From: Gossypium raimondii
Taxonomy: Eukaryota; Streptophyta; Magnoliopsida; Malvales; Malvaceae
Length of the DNA: 64,000 nt
Direction of reading: 5' to 3'
NCBI RefSeq assembly: GCF_025698545.1
Contig: NC_068569.1
Coordinates: 11,160,001 to 11,224,000 of the forward strand
Each line of letters opens with the position of its first letter. The first letter of the stretch is position 1. The notes beneath the pieces are model-generated. The model did no database searches and was not told the origin of the DNA. It saw nothing but the letters and a program-made list of their open reading frames with translations. Shown one piece after another: positions 48,901 to 62,104 of this stretch. Made by a program: the position numbers and the translations under genes.

Positions 48901-50820
48901 TGCTCAAGTCTATCCATATTTGTAAATAGTTAACCCAAACTTATTTTAGGCTTGTTCATATTTTTAAAAAAATTAAAATATATTTATATTATTTTTAATT
49001 TAATATTTAATGATTTATTTTTTTATTTATTGAAATTTTATATAGTCATCTTAACATTTTTAATGTTTACATTATAGATTTAATTTTTTATGTATTATAA
49101 ATTATATAATATATAAGATAACATAATCTAAAACATTACAAGTTAGGTTCATGCCTTTAATGTTAAAACCCAAGCTTGATCCATGTTTTAAACGTACCTA
49201 ATTTTTTTGCCCAAACTTATTTAGGCCTGATTTTTTGTCAAACAATCTTAAATTTCACACCATAAATAATTCTACTAAAAATAACCTATATCCCATAAAT
49301 TTTTTTTGCAAAAGTATAATTTCATCCCGTACAAATCACCATCCAAAGTAGTTCCTCATATTGTACCTAATATATTTATGAAAACGTGAAAACTAATATA
49401 GGTGGTTACAAAATTAATGGTAGTTAATGGTTAGAAAAGATAAATCTATATTTATACAAAGAGTCAAACTTGACGTTTTTTTCTTGTTTATACATTTGGA
49501 CTATATTGTAACAGAGAAGTTGAGATAAAGTAGTAAATTTGGTGCCATTTTAGAAATAAAATTTTCTAAACTAAATTGAATGTTTTAATATTTATTTAAT
49601 TGAATTAATTTTAACAAACAATACCGAAAATCAAGCCAATTAAATTTAACAACCTTGAAATGTAATAGTAGTAATTAGCAAAGGAGGGCCAAACTTTATT
49701 CTTCTCTCATGGGCAAAATCGAGGGTTGGCCAAGTTTTTCAAAAGTTTTAAAATTTTAAATGAGTAAAAGTAAAATTGTATTTTTGCCCCCCTAAAAATG
49801 ATAAAATTTTAATATAATTCTTTAGAAATTATAAAGATATAAGCTATTAAAATAGTGAAATTATATTTTTACTATCATAAAAATTACAATTTAATTTTAA
49901 CCTTGTTTTCTCTATTGCATCTCGATCCAATAACTTTTTTATGTATCTCTAGTTATCATTGTTAAAAATAATTTTAACATTTATTAAATGAGAATAATGT
50001 ATTAAAATGAATTAAATTCTAAACTTTATATGTTTAGAAAAAAAAGGCAAGTCTTGGACAAAAATCACGACTATGGAGTAAACGGTAAACCTGAATTTTG
50101 TAATGAAATTCAACAAATCTTGGTTGACGAACCAATATATAGATATTTACAAACTTTTTCTAAAATCATTCAAAATAATCAAAATAAAATAATAAGGGAA
50201 TCATGATTTTATTTCAAACATCTAATAAATAAACAAGATATATAATCGTTTACATCTTTTTAATAAATTTTATTTTTGGATTACCAAAATCTTTGAAAGG
50301 TGCACTAAATGAAGGAAGAAACTAAAAAAGGTATATTTTACTAAATGATATTTGACATGTGAATTTTTGAACAATGAAAGTAAGAAATATTTCATTAAAA
50401 GAATAATAATGAAGAAAACACACATCATTGCAGATGAGAAAGAATTTTACTTTAGATAATATTAAGTAATATACCGACATATTAATTATAGGACATTTCA
50501 GACGTAGTGAAGTATGTTATTTAATGTTAGTCGTCCATGTCATGAACCCACAAAATGCGAAACATACTTAGTTGCTTAGACCAGAAACCTGTGCTCAATC
50601 ATGATACTTTATACTTTGACGATGACTAATTCATTCAACCATCCAATTTACCTTAATTAAAAAGTAGAAAAAAGTTATCTAACAACCGATTCAAACTTGT
50701 CAAATTCCAAAGTTTAATTTATTTTAAGGAATTTAAAAAAAATGTAATTTGATCGGTAAAGGTGATTATATAGTATTCGATTAAATCACACGCATATATA
50801 TATTTGTGATTACTATTTTA
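45917..50820. other. Gene-poor AT-rich DNA
   Basis: No gene supported in 4.9 kb. The part next to the kinase should include its promoter. Small open frames at 46384-46593, 46958-47185 and 47684-47884 lack recognisable motifs. AT-rich low-complexity DNA dominates from 48900 onwards. Confidence 0.45.
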
Positions 50821-51031
50821 TGATCGAAAACAGAAGAATTAGTAAAATTACTAACAGGGAAATGAAGCAAAGAAACAGTATTAACAAAGACGACAATAAA
50901 CCTATTATTTTCCACTCAAAAATCATATGTACAATGGAAAGTGATTGTTTTTATATAGGTGACTTCAACTAACATAACTGATTAAACTGATCTCTAATTA
51001 CCACTAAGGCATCCTAGTCAGTTCAATAATA
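50821..51031 (-). repeat. Copia 3' LTR
   Basis: Downstream LTR in element orientation, about 211 bp. It begins on the plus strand at TGATCGAAAAC. It is shorter than the other LTR because of deletions around 50965-51010. Confidence 0.75.
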
Positions 51032-51107
51032 TTCACCCACTGGCCTGATCTTGTATGTGGTGAGAGGCCTTAATGTTATGAGTTACTGCTAAGGTGGATA
51101 AAGAAAC

Positions 51108-53483
51108 AACACCCAGACAATCTCGTAGTCAACAGAAAAATGATGTTTGCCATTTTGGATGAATTGGCAAAGCTTGTTCGCTGAAAAAGCAATTTTTGGT
51201 CGAATGATAACAATGTATTGTAATGCCCCAACTATGCTGCGATAGAGTTTCTCATCTTCAACAGTCAATGTATTGCCATCTGCTACGACCCCATTCCCTT
51301 TGAAAAGCCTTTATTTTTGTTCCAAATTGTGTTTCAACAAGTTTTTGGAATTTACTAAGTAATCAACAACTTCAGACTTCTTCCTTAACATATATGACCA
51401 AATGTCTACTAAAAATGCTACATAGTGCCAATAGCCATCAAATGCCACTAAACTAGGACCCCACAAATCTGACACAACTAATTGAAGAGGGGCATCATAT
51501 ACCGTACTAGAAGTTGGAAAAGGAAGTTTATACGATTTTCCTTGTTGGCAGGTTGAACAAACACTAATAGCATTATGATTGTCAGGTACAACAATATTGC
51601 AATTCTTAAGAGCAGCTTGAAGCACCTTAGTAGATGGATGTCCAAGTCTGTTATGCTTCAAATCAAACATCAAAGTAGAAGACATAGAAAAGTTACTTGT
51701 ATGACTTAGCTCAACATTATTCGGTACTCTGTTTTACAACGCATTTCATCACCAGAACCACCAGCAGATGAGGAAACCTTAATAACTCGAACTGGATCAA
51801 ACTTGTACAATTTGTTATGTACGTGCCCTTCCAACAGAACCATCTTTGTCTTGATATCCTTTACAAAGCAATAAGAAGGATGTAATTAAAAAAATACGTT
51901 ATTATCACGAGCAAACTAAGAGACATAGAGTAGATTTTTCTTAATACTAGGTACATGAAGCACATGACACAACTTTAGAACTTTATCTGTAGAAGACAAC
52001 AAAACATTACCCACATGAGTAACAGAGACACTTGAACCCTTTCCTATAAAGAGTTTTTCTTTACCTATATAAACCATTCCAGTGTCAAGATTATGAAAAT
52101 CATTAGTGACATGATTTGTAGCACTAGAATCTGGATGCCAACTCTTATATGGTATAGAATCACCATAAGGTTGATGAGGCATAGCAGTAGACATCTGTGA
52201 TTGTGAAGCAAAACCTGATGAAAAGTGAGACAAAGGCTGAAGAATATATTGTACTTGCTGAGACTGACCAGCCCTAGGTGATCCTTCAAAACGTTAAAAT
52301 ATGAAGTAGCATGTTGCATCATTAGAGAAGCTGGAAATTCACTAGGAGAAGGAGCAAACATAGGTAATGAACAACCAACATGAGCATTTACACCGGTAGG
52401 TGAAGGAGAAAACATAGGGAAGAAACTGGAGACAATGATTGACCTGCATAGATTGATTTGGATACCCTTTAAGATACTCACCATTAGAATGTTGTGAATT
52501 AGTGGAATACTGGCCCTAAAAGGTATGATCAAAACGATAATAACACTTAATGACAAGATGCCCAATCTTCCCAAAAAGTTGACACTCTGACCTATTGTAG
52601 CCATATCGACCACGTGCACAATCCCTATAAGAGCTCTTACCACCTCTCACCTGATAACCATCTGACTGTCGAAAATGAGCATGACCTTCGTAAGAATAAT
52701 CTTGTTGAGAGGAGGAATCTAGCAGACCCTTTGATGACTTAACACCAGACAAATGCTAAACCAGATATCATGAATGGAACTACTCAAGGCAAATTCTTTT
52801 GTCTATTTTCACAATCAATTAACATCTGTAAATCTAGAGTTAAACTTTCACGATTAAAAGAAGCAACAACAAGTATAGACTCAAATTCAACTGACAGTCT
52901 CGCAAGAACAACACTCACATGTTCCTACCCAGACACTGTACCCCTTGATGCATTTAATGTATCAGCAATCAGGTTAATCTTAGCCAAACATTCTTTAACA
53001 GATTGACTACCCTTAATTTAGAATGCCTTAAACTTGATATCTCGGTGCAAGAACGAGCAACAAACATTCTACTTCTAGCATTCCACACAGCAAAGGCAGT
53101 ATTGGTACCAATCAAATGAGGTAATATATCATCATTAACAGTAGATGATAACCAGGAAGCAAGCAATTTATCCCCCTCAACTATCAATTTAACTTGATGA
53201 TTCTATAGGACATAATTGTCCTAATTCAACTTTACAATCTCATGCTTTGGGAACTGGTGAACCAAAGAAGTCGACGAAAAAGAAGACATGAAAATGAATT
53301 AAAGGAAGGAGATTCATTAACATTCTGAGAAGGCATCGTTATACATGGTTGAAAAGGAGGCAACACCCTTGTACCTGGTTGAAAAGAAGGCTGTCCATTG
53401 AAGCTCCTTGTCGTATGATCACCAAGGTCATTTCAATTTATAGAATGTTCATTATTTTGGCTCGTATCAGTTACAACTGCCAT
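51108..53483 (-). pseudogene. Copia gag-protease-integrase remnant with RT tail
   Basis: Fragments of one polyprotein in minus orientation. A Gag start at 53483 (MAVVTDTSQNNEHS) is interrupted by an early stop. Gag pieces follow at about 52969-53187. The zinc-knuckle region near 52570 reads CQLFGKIGHLVIKC, with Phe where the second Cys is expected. The aspartic protease motif WHPDSSATNHVTND lies near 52120. Then come the GAG_pre-integrase HHCC finger (HNRLGH...CSTC) and the start of integrase (QLVVSDLWGPS) at 51311-51685. At about 51110-51300 the reading continues in another frame as YRSIVGALQYI, the segment after reverse transcriptase. Most of integrase and all of the RT core are missing. 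Not functional. Confidence 0.85.
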
Positions 53484-53611
53484 TGAACCAGATCTCCTAA
53501 AACACCAATCTGAACACGTACAAAAAATTCAGAATCTAACAACACTAATCAATCAACGTAAACAATGCATAACAGGACTCGATTGGCTATTATGCTATAG
53601 CTCTAATACCA

Positions 53612-53859
53612 TAATCGAAAACAGAAGAACTAGTAAAATTACTAACAGAGAAATGAAGCAAAGAAACCATATTAACAAAGAAAACAATGAACCTATTATT
53701 TCCAACTCAAAAATCATATGTACAATGGAAAATGATTGTGTTTATATAAATGACTAGCTAACAGAACTAACAAACCTTCAACTAACATGACTGACTAAAG
53801 TGAACTCTAGCTACTACTAACTGTTAACTGTTACTAACTCCCTAGTCAGCTCACTAATA
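53612..53859 (-). repeat. Copia 5' LTR
   Basis: Upstream LTR in element orientation, about 248 bp. The plus-strand start TAATCGAAAAC shows a G-to-A change in the terminal TG relative to the other LTR. Confidence 0.75.
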
Positions 53860-54688
53860 TTTAAAGGATAATATAATTTTTTGCCTTGATAATTAGGTCT
53901 ATTTTGACACCGGTAGAATCCAAAATTATGATTGATTCAATGACGCATAATTTAATTTATGACATTAAATTTAGTCAAACATTTTACAATAAAAAGATTA
54001 ATTAAATTAAAGTGAAATATAATATATGTCACTTAAATAATATTTTGGATGATTGAAAATATCCTAAAAGTTAAAAGGACTTTTTCTCAAGAATAAAGTA
54101 AAATTATAAAATTTTGAGAATGTTAAAATACAATTTTATAAATTTTATAAATTAAACTGAACATGTTATTTATTAAATGCTACTTATTATATTTTATTAA
54201 ATAATTTTTATCTTAAATTAACAAAAGTACTAAATTAATAAAAAATATTTTTCAATTAATTCAATATTTTGGATAGCTAATAAAAAGGCGTTAAGACCAT
54301 CCATTTAGATCTCCCCTAGGAGCATATCATTTTACAGGGGCTCATCATACTACAACTTTAAAACGTCCAATCCTTCAGGTGATGAATAAAATTGTAAATG
54401 ACGAAAATGAGTTGAAATCAGCAATTAATAGGAGGGTTTACTAAACACAAACTGAAAATGTAGTTGGGATTTTGAAGCTGATTTTCATGGAGGGTCGGCT
54501 TATGTTGTTTGACACCCAATCCAGGGAGATCCCAAACAAACCCAAGAGTGTTGGTGTTTCACAAGTAACTCCTGCTTGTATCACATTTCTTCGCGGCGTT
54601 TAACTACTTTTGTTTGACCCAACATCCACATTACATACAACTTATTCCAACGATGTTTTCTTTCGTTCTTTCTTTTTTAAAAACTAAT
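53860..54688. other. Intergenic DNA
   Basis: No gene supported. AT-rich, with a slightly less AT-rich part at about 54290-54600 that contains no recognisable frame. Confidence 0.4.
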
Positions 54689-55195
54689 GGTGAAATTTTA
54701 TGTACAATTTTTGTGTTACTCTATATTCCATGAAAGTTATGGATTTAGTTCTTATATTTTAATTTTATCAATTTTAGTTCTTGTATATTTTGAAAATTTA
54801 GTCCTAACTGAATAGTAGAAATTAATTTCAATCACTTGGCATGCATTATGTGTACACCAAAGATTTAGTCTGTATTCTCCAATTAGATCATTTTAAGTCT
54901 CTATATTTTTCAAATTTTGAAATTTCAAACTTAACTTAAATTGTAATTATTAATTCATTGATTGAACTTTTAGTGAGTAATACGTGAAAATAATAAGTCG
55001 ACATGATAATAGAGATATAATAATATGTTTACCGCATCAAATATTTAAAATAGCGAACTTAATGAATTCAATAGTTATCATTTAGTGATAATTAAAATTT
55101 TGAAATTTAAAAAGTGTAAGAACTAAAACTTGGTAAAATAAATTACAAGGATTTATATTCACAATATTCTCAGGGACTAATAACAGAATTTAACC
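54689..55195. mobile_element. MITE-like foldback element
   Basis: The left end GGTGAAATTTTATGTACA and the right end (reverse complement GGTTAAATTCTGTTATTAGT) are imperfect inverted repeats. Further inside, TTAGTTCTTATATTTTAATT on the left matches the reverse complement of AAGAACTAAAACTTGG on the right. Similar in type to the element at 37061-37373. No clear target-site duplication. Non-coding. Confidence 0.5.
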
Positions 55196-55624
55196 TTTTT
55201 TTATTTATAAATTACAAACTACCGTAAAGTGGTTTGTTTTCCTAAACGATACTACATGCGCGCAAAGTGCTCCTTTGGAAGTTAAGGAAACATGGAAGGT
55301 AATTAAAATCACCATGATAAAACCTAATTAAATACCATAGTAAAAGCTCTAAACCCAAATTAGATTAATCCATCGAAAATTAAAACCACCCACTCAATTT
55401 ACAAATCTAACCTTGTCTTTACACCAAATCTATTCAAAGATAAAAGCAAGTTTTCCCTTATGGGGTCAAACATTGGGTTATTCATCTAATTGTAACCATA
55501 ATCATTATCGAATATTTCGGGTGCATCATCTTCTGTTACATTCGTGATTGCTCTAAAATATATATTTATACATTTATTTCACGAGATCCAGATATTGGAC
55601 GGAACTCCCTAAATTCACGGAATT

Positions 55625-55867
55625 GACACGTGGACAGAAGCAGACAGTCACAGACGTGACCGTGCCCCAACCTACCTTATGCATAAACAACACGTGCCAG
55701 CCGCGTAAACTGACTATGAGGACACGCCAGCTGCTGGTGACTCGCCACGCGCGGCCAACCAATTCTCAGTATCACAATACAATGTTTTAGCCAAAATTTT
55801 AATAAAAGGAAGAAAAATGCGGAGGAATCGTGTGTGGGAAGCTGCGAAGTCCTTATCGTGGACTTGA
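55625..55867. promoter_or_regulatory. G-box/ABRE-rich promoter-like island
   Basis: A short stretch distinctly richer in GC and CpG than its surroundings. It has two CACGTG G-boxes (55627-55632 and 55691-55696), further ACGTG and CACGC cores, and a CCAAT box (55759-55763). On the plus strand TTTTAATAAAAG (about 55797-55808) could be a TATA element, followed by an ATG at 55817 opening a 16-codon frame (MRRNRVWEAAKSLSWT). No protein-coding gene is recognisable on either side. It may be a promoter left behind by a lost gene or of a non-coding transcript. Confidence 0.4.
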
Positions 55868-58004
55868 GTTTCTTCAAAGAATTCATCACAACAAAATCGC
55901 TTCACTGTTGATTTCCCATTCTGCCCTTTCTAGAAAATCATCAATTATATATTTTTATTTTCCTTGATTAAGTCAAATAGCTTGAAAATAGAGTTTTAAT
56001 TCATTAAAATATTTTGATAAAAGTATCATGAAAATCTTTGTAATAGGAATTAAATTTTATTTTATCTCTTCTATTTAGAAAATGAGTAACTTAATTTTTA
56101 TATGTTCGATTAAAGAGTAAATTTATTTTTCTATAAATATATTCATTCATTTATGTCGTTAAAAATTAACTTAACGATGGAATAATCAAATATCATGCGT
56201 ACCTCTTACTAACGTACAGTGATAAATTTATAATAATAAAATAAATGAAATTATTAACATAAATATTAATTTAATATTTAATCTAATGTATAAAAATTAT
56301 TTTTAATGCAATCCACTGTTAATTTCATAATTTAAAAGAGATACAATAATCACTTAAATTTGAATAATTCGATCACATTTATGTGTTTAACTGTTGCGGC
56401 TATTAATATTTACATCGACTTTTACACTACGAGAAGTGACTTAGCTTGAAATTTTAAAATATTTATACAATAAATTATAACAAAAAATTTAAAATTTAAA
56501 ATAATTACTATGCTACTTGCTACTTGCCATGAAGCCAATATCTTCAAACCTTTTAATATAAATAACCTGTGCTAAAGAAATTAGATTTTGTCTTCGTGAG
56601 GTTAAAAATGTAATTTATGTTAAAAACTTATTTTAAATCTTATTATATAACAAATATAGGTAGAGTAATAATGAATTCTGATATTACTGAATTATTTTTA
56701 ATTTTTTATTTAAAGATGATATAAAAGTATGAACAAATAAAAAGTATCAATATAATAATTATAATTATAATTTAAAGAAATAATATTTTGTAATCTCCTA
56801 ATTTAATTTGTGATCCGATTAAGAGTGACACTAATTTAATAAAATATTTAAATATAAGTATTAGATTGCATAGATTGACTTGTTATAAATTATGTTCCTG
56901 AAGTTGTTAATAAATATAATTATTTTAGCCTATATATTTTAATAAAATAAATGATAAGAAAATATTCTCAATGTATAAATTTTTTGAGTATTTTCTATGT
57001 CCGTTTTACAATTCATGTATGGGGTTTCTGACTATCCCTCTCAACATTATCGTCTTCAAGGTTCATACCTACACTCTCTTGAAAGTGCAATGTGCTTTAG
57101 CATTGTGCTCCACATTTATTGGTATTTTACCATTTATGAATTATTATTTTGATATATTAAAAAATTGTTTTATAAGTAAGATTAAGAAACAATCATGTGT
57201 TGTTTATTTATTTCAAATAAATAATTTTTTGACTTTTCATAGTTGAAAATGTGATGAGTATCCCCTTCATTTTTTTTAATTATATCTGGTTATGAAATTT
57301 AAGAAAAGAAATTCACAATTGATAAATAAAATATTTATCCACGCTTTATTTTATTTTATATGAAAAAGGAGTTTACGCTATCGTTTTAATCGAGGTGATA
57401 TTTAAAAATAATAAATGTATTTTTTATTATGATAAAATATCAACTAAAAATCTATTCTGAGGTTACAAGAAAAGTACAGTTGCCATTACAAATTAAATTG
57501 AAATTTAAATTAAAATAAATCTAAAACCATTTCAATTAAAGCTCACATGCATTAGTCTGATAATTGAACACTTCAAATAATTCAGCCAAAAGTTCTGTTC
57601 ACATAGTGACAATATAACAAAATCCATTGTACTACTATAACAAATAATTGTTAAGGTTGTATGTGGGTTTGATTGATGGTTTGCGGACGTTGGGTTGTTG
57701 GTAATTTGGTTAATATTTTTATTGATTTGTTCCACTATTTTTGAATATTTATTAATAGTGACTCATATTTTTAGTTCGTTATATAAAGTTTTGATACGTG
57801 AATAATAAATCACTACGGTTTCACAATAACTTTGTCTTCATTTTTCCTTTATCTTTACTTTTAATTCCTCTATATTCCAAAAATAATACATTAATTGATT
57901 CTAAAAATATGTTTACAACTTCCTAACAAAATTGGATAGGTGATATAAAAATATAAAAAGAAAGTTTATATGTAAGAAAATGTAAAAAATTAATTAAATA
58001 TTTG
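55868..58004. other. AT-rich intergenic DNA
   Basis: No gene supported. Low GC throughout; short frames such as 56971-57246 carry no recognised motif. Confidence 0.4.
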
Positions 58005-58487
58005 TATTAAATTTGTGCTCGATTAAACCTTTGTCGTTAATTAAAACAATTAATTAAGCTTTTTGTTGACGGTTTATGTCATTGACTATATTTACCGTTA
58101 AAATAAATTGACGGATTAATCGAGATCTTGATATGTGACCGTTTTAGTTTAATCTAATATGTTTCTCATAAAATATAAAAATAGAAAAAAAGAAATTTAT
58201 TAAATATTTACAAAATTAATATTGATATAAACTTATAATTATTATAAAATAATAATAAATTATAATTTTTTTGATAAAATTAATAAAATATATTTAAATT
58301 ATTTAAAAATTTATAAAAACATATTATAATTCTATAAAAATCATAAAAATTATACAAAGGTATTAAAATTGATATACACTTATAAAAATTATAAAAAAAA
58401 TCATAAAAACTTGAACTGTATCGAATGAATCGGTTGGATCAATTGGGTAAAAATCAACAAGGGTATCGGTCCGGAGAAAGCCATTAG

Positions 58488-60638
58488 TGTAACACCCCGT
58501 ACCCGAAACTGTTGCCGGAGTCAAGCACGAGGCATTACTTAACTTATCTTACTAATTCGGAGCATAAAAACTTGGTTTGAAAATTTATTTCACTATTTAC
58601 AGCAATCTGTCCAATCGCGCAGCAGTTACTAAATTACTTATAACTTGAGCTACGGAACTTGAAATTTAACTCTGTAAATTTTCCCTGAAACTAGACTCAT
58701 ATATCTACTTACCATAAAATTTTCAGAATTTTTGGTTGGGCCAATTAGTACAGTTTATTAGTTAAAGTCTCCCCTGTTTCACCACCTGACTGTCCTGACC
58801 TCTTGTCACTAAAAATAAGTTTTCTCACTGTAGGATTTTCATATGAAATTCTTACTTGTTTCTACAGAAAATAGACTCAATAAGGAATCTATACATATAA
58901 ATTATAACTCATAAATCCTTCTGTAAAATTTTAATGAATTTCTAAAGTCAGAACAGGGACTTCACAAACGTTTTTGTCCTGTTTTACTAAAATTCAAATA
59001 TCTAAAATATATAACTCTTTTTCTTACTCTTTTCTTTCATGTAAACATAGACTCATTCATCTTTAATTTCATATCTCATTTAGCTTCTAATTCAATTTAC
59101 ACTATTTTTGGTGATTTTTCAAAGTCACCTTAATGCTGCTGTCCAAGAACTGCTCCATAAAATAAAAAAAATTCAATATAACCCCTTTATAATTATCTAA
59201 CCTTCCCTGCAATTTTAAATCACAACCCATTCCAGTATTTCAACTACTTCATTTAAATACTAATGAAGTTCAACCAATCAACCATTTCAAACTAAAAACA
59301 TGTATATATTTCGATATCTAACACAACCATAACATTCAAATTTATTTTGCATACTTAGTCATTCATACTAATACTTTTTATACTTAGTCATTCATACTAA
59401 TACTTTTTATTTCAATTCCCTATACATGCCATATAAATCCAAAAAGTTGTTTAACAAAATCTACCGGAGTAAATCTGGATAGTGTGATCGTTGATGTAGA
59501 TCCGATCCTCCGAACGTATATATATATCAATCTACAAGAAACATTAAACACACACAAGTAAGCTTATGGAAGCTTAGTAAGTTCATAGGCTCATAATAAA
59601 ATCTTACCACAATTTCACTAACAATATTAATAGACAAATAAAAATTTAACACTTCCTGCCAGTATGGTTTTCTTCACTGAAACACCATACCTACTTTTCA
59701 CAACTCAGTATGGTTTTCTTCACTGAAACACCATACCTACTTTTCACATTTTTCCATGGAGCCACAATGGACTTATCCGTCAATTCGTCACTGATTGTCG
59801 AACGTATGTACTCAATCCTGCTGATCCCTTAATTTGAACTAACAATCTCATTTTATTCTCATTTTTACCATACTCATAATTCAACAACAATAGACAAATT
59901 GATACATTATATCATTTCCACATTAACAATTAATCATAAAAATTCAGCCATATGAACTTACCTGGGTCAATTTGCTGAATTCGTAAAAGTTCAGGGACTA
60001 ATCAGCTACTTTTTCTTTTCCTCGACTTGTTTCAGGTTCTCGATATGGTGTAAAAATATGAAAACCTAGCTTTCTTCAGACCTCCTATGGCGTTTTTGCT
60101 GATAAAAAATGAAGAGATCTCTAGATTTTTCACTTTTATCTTTATTTTATATATTTAATTTGTGAAATTTCCAATTTTGCCCTTATTTCTCCTTACTTTC
60201 TGCTGATTTTTCTTGCCCAACCGTCCAGCCATATAATTTGGGCCTAATTACCTTTTAAATCCCTCCTTATTAGTCACTTAAGCTATTTGACCACAATTTA
60301 ACAAATTTTGCACTATTTCCAATTTAGTCCTTTTTAATTAATTGACTATCCAAACGTTAAAATTTTCTAACGAAACTTTTATACTAACTCAATGACACAC
60401 CATAAATATTCATAAAAATATTTATGGTTCGGCTTATGAACTCGAGGTCTCGATACATCGTTTTAGACCCAATTTACCTATTAAATTCTTTTTAAAACAC
60501 AAAATTCACTAATTCAAAAATTCTTCTAAATTCACACTTGACTCATAATTATTAATTTATTAAATTTTAAGACTCACTTGTCAGATTTAGTGATCTCGAA
60601 TCACTATTTCTGACACCACTGAAAATTAGGCTGTTACA
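58488..60638. mobile_element. LTR-type element (family A), second copy
   Basis: A 2,151-bp insertion beginning TGTAACACCCCGTACCCGAA and ending AAAATTAGGCTGTTACA, with a perfect 5-bp target-site duplication ATTAG (58483-58487 and 60639-60643). It aligns with the outer copy at 8269-13920 along most of its length, but lacks about 230 bp just before the hairpin minisatellite. It has no coding region and looks like a solo LTR. It lies in the loop of the foldback element. Confidence 0.85.
59660..59750. repeat. 46-bp hairpin minisatellite, two units
   Basis: Two units of the family-A 46-bp repeat (CAGTATGGTTTTCTTCACTG followed by AAACACCATACC...). It lies at the position equivalent to the four-unit array at 12353-12536. 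The first unit is truncated on its left side by the deletion described for this copy. Confidence 0.85.
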
Positions 60639-61312
60639 ATTAGACTAGTTGATTTGGGAACGGGACGGTTGAATCGATTTTTTAAAATATTTTTAATGTT
60701 TTATTTAGTTGAATTGGACAGATTAGTCAAACTAGCAAAATGATGGCCTAATCGGTTCGACCGCCGATCCAGTTCTGAAAATCCTGGTTAGAATATTTCA
60801 TTCTAATAGTTAGATAATGAAATATTTATTTGATAAAAATATTTAAAAAAAAATTGGTTCAACGCCCAGTTCCAAGTTTACCGGTCGAATTGGTACCCTT
60901 ACCGATTTCGGGCTAATCGGTCCAGTTCAAGTTTTTATGATTTTTTATAATATTTATAAGTTTATATCAATTTTGATATTTTTAAAATTTTAATATTTTT
61001 TAAGAATTCTAATGCTTTTAAAAAAATTAAATATTGTAAATAAGATTTATTAATTTTTTTAAAAATTTATTAGAATTTTATATTTTTTATGTAAATTATT
61101 AGAATTTTATATTTTTGTTAAAAGTTTTATAAATTATTTTATATTATTATAAAAATTTTAATATTTTTATGAAAATATATTATATTAAATCATAAACTGT
61201 CACATGTTACTATTTGATTGGTTCATCAGTTTATTTTAACAATTAACGTGATTAGTTAAAAAAAATAGAGAAAATTTTTGATTGATTATTTTAATTAACG
61301 AGAATTTAATAT

Positions 61313-62104
61313 ATAGATTTAAAATTTTTTATATTTTCTTTAAGATATTTTTTTATGTCATGGGGCAGTCGACGCTGTTGTAGACATTCAAAAGCAAGTA
61401 CAATCATGGGGTTTGCTGTTTCTTGCAAAGCAATAACACTTGACTTTGAGCCCCAATGCCATTGCCCTTTATAGTATTCAATCATGATTAAAAACAATAT
61501 CAAAGGGATAAGAACAAAGTGCAAGGTTGTACATACATACAGACATATAATCTTATCTTTAATGTTTGTTCAAATATTAAATTATTTAGTAAAAACAATA
61601 CAATAAATAATAAAAGCAATAACTACAGATATTTGTACAAGAAGTTGATATAAATTATTAAGATATAAACGATCATCACATGTTCTTATTTTCTTTAACT
61701 ACTTGAATTTTGCATTTTTTTAAGATAGTATTTATGGTTTTTTCAACTTAATATTTGGATTTTCATTCCATCAGCTAAACTTGTACTCTTTTACAACACC
61801 ATTAATGATAGGGACACATGACACTTTTGGATTGTGATAAAACAATGATAAATACCAATTAAGGAGAAAATATAAATTTCAGGGACCAAATGTACATTTA
61901 AGCCTTTTTGTTTTATAAAATTCTACACTTCTATTAATTTCCTAATTAACCAAAATCCAGAACATTAGATTATCCAAAACGAGAAATATAGTTTAACATG
62001 GACAGTGGGACTTGTCACATTGTCCCCATTCAGTTAATTCCGTTAATTGGTAAGGATACGTTTGTAATTTAACTGTTACTTCCCCTGGCCGCAAAGCAAT
62101 CTTC
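61313..62104. other. Intergenic DNA upstream of the RSH gene
   Basis: No gene supported. A minus-strand frame at 61306-61524 has no motif that I recognise. The right end should include the RSH promoter. Confidence 0.35.

Larger units (their letters stand above)
50821..53859 (-). mobile_element. Copia-type LTR retrotransposon, internally deleted
   Basis: On the minus strand, the 5' LTR is 53612-53859 and the 3' LTR is 50821-51031. They share strings such as ATCGAAAACAGAAGAA, AATGAAGCAAAGAAAC and TCAAAAATCATATGTACAAT. Next to the 5' LTR is a primer-binding site (plus strand GCTCTAATACCA, 53600-53611; minus TGGTATTAGAGC) complementary to initiator Met tRNA. A purine-rich tract (minus CAGTGGGTGAA) adjoins the 3' LTR. 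The element is only about 3.0 kb and lacks most of its pol region. The flanks TTTTA and TTTAA are only approximately alike. Confidence 0.85.
58005..61312. mobile_element. Long foldback element split by an LTR insertion
   Basis: Two arms are inverted relative to each other: 58005-58487 on the left and about 60880-61312 on the right. The left arm contains TTAAAATAAATTGACGG, ATATGTGACCG, TCATAAAAACTTGAACTG and AAGGGTATCGGTCCGG. The right arm, reverse-complemented, contains TTAAAATAAACTGATG, ACATGTGACAG and, at its inner end, GGACCGATTAGCC. AGTTCAAGTTTTTATGA is directly readable at the right. The centre is interrupted by the LTR element at 58488-60638. Without it the element is about 1.15 kb. The lack of a transposase and the long inverted arms suggest a foldback or non-autonomous MULE-like element. 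Confidence 0.7.

Noticed and set aside
55574-55905. Three overlapping minus-strand frames in the G-box island
   Set aside because: Higher GC content makes open frames longer by chance. They overlap each other in different frames and show no motif; the promoter reading is preferred.
61306-61524. 72-residue minus-strand frame
   Set aside because: No recognised domain; it overlaps the end of the foldback arm.
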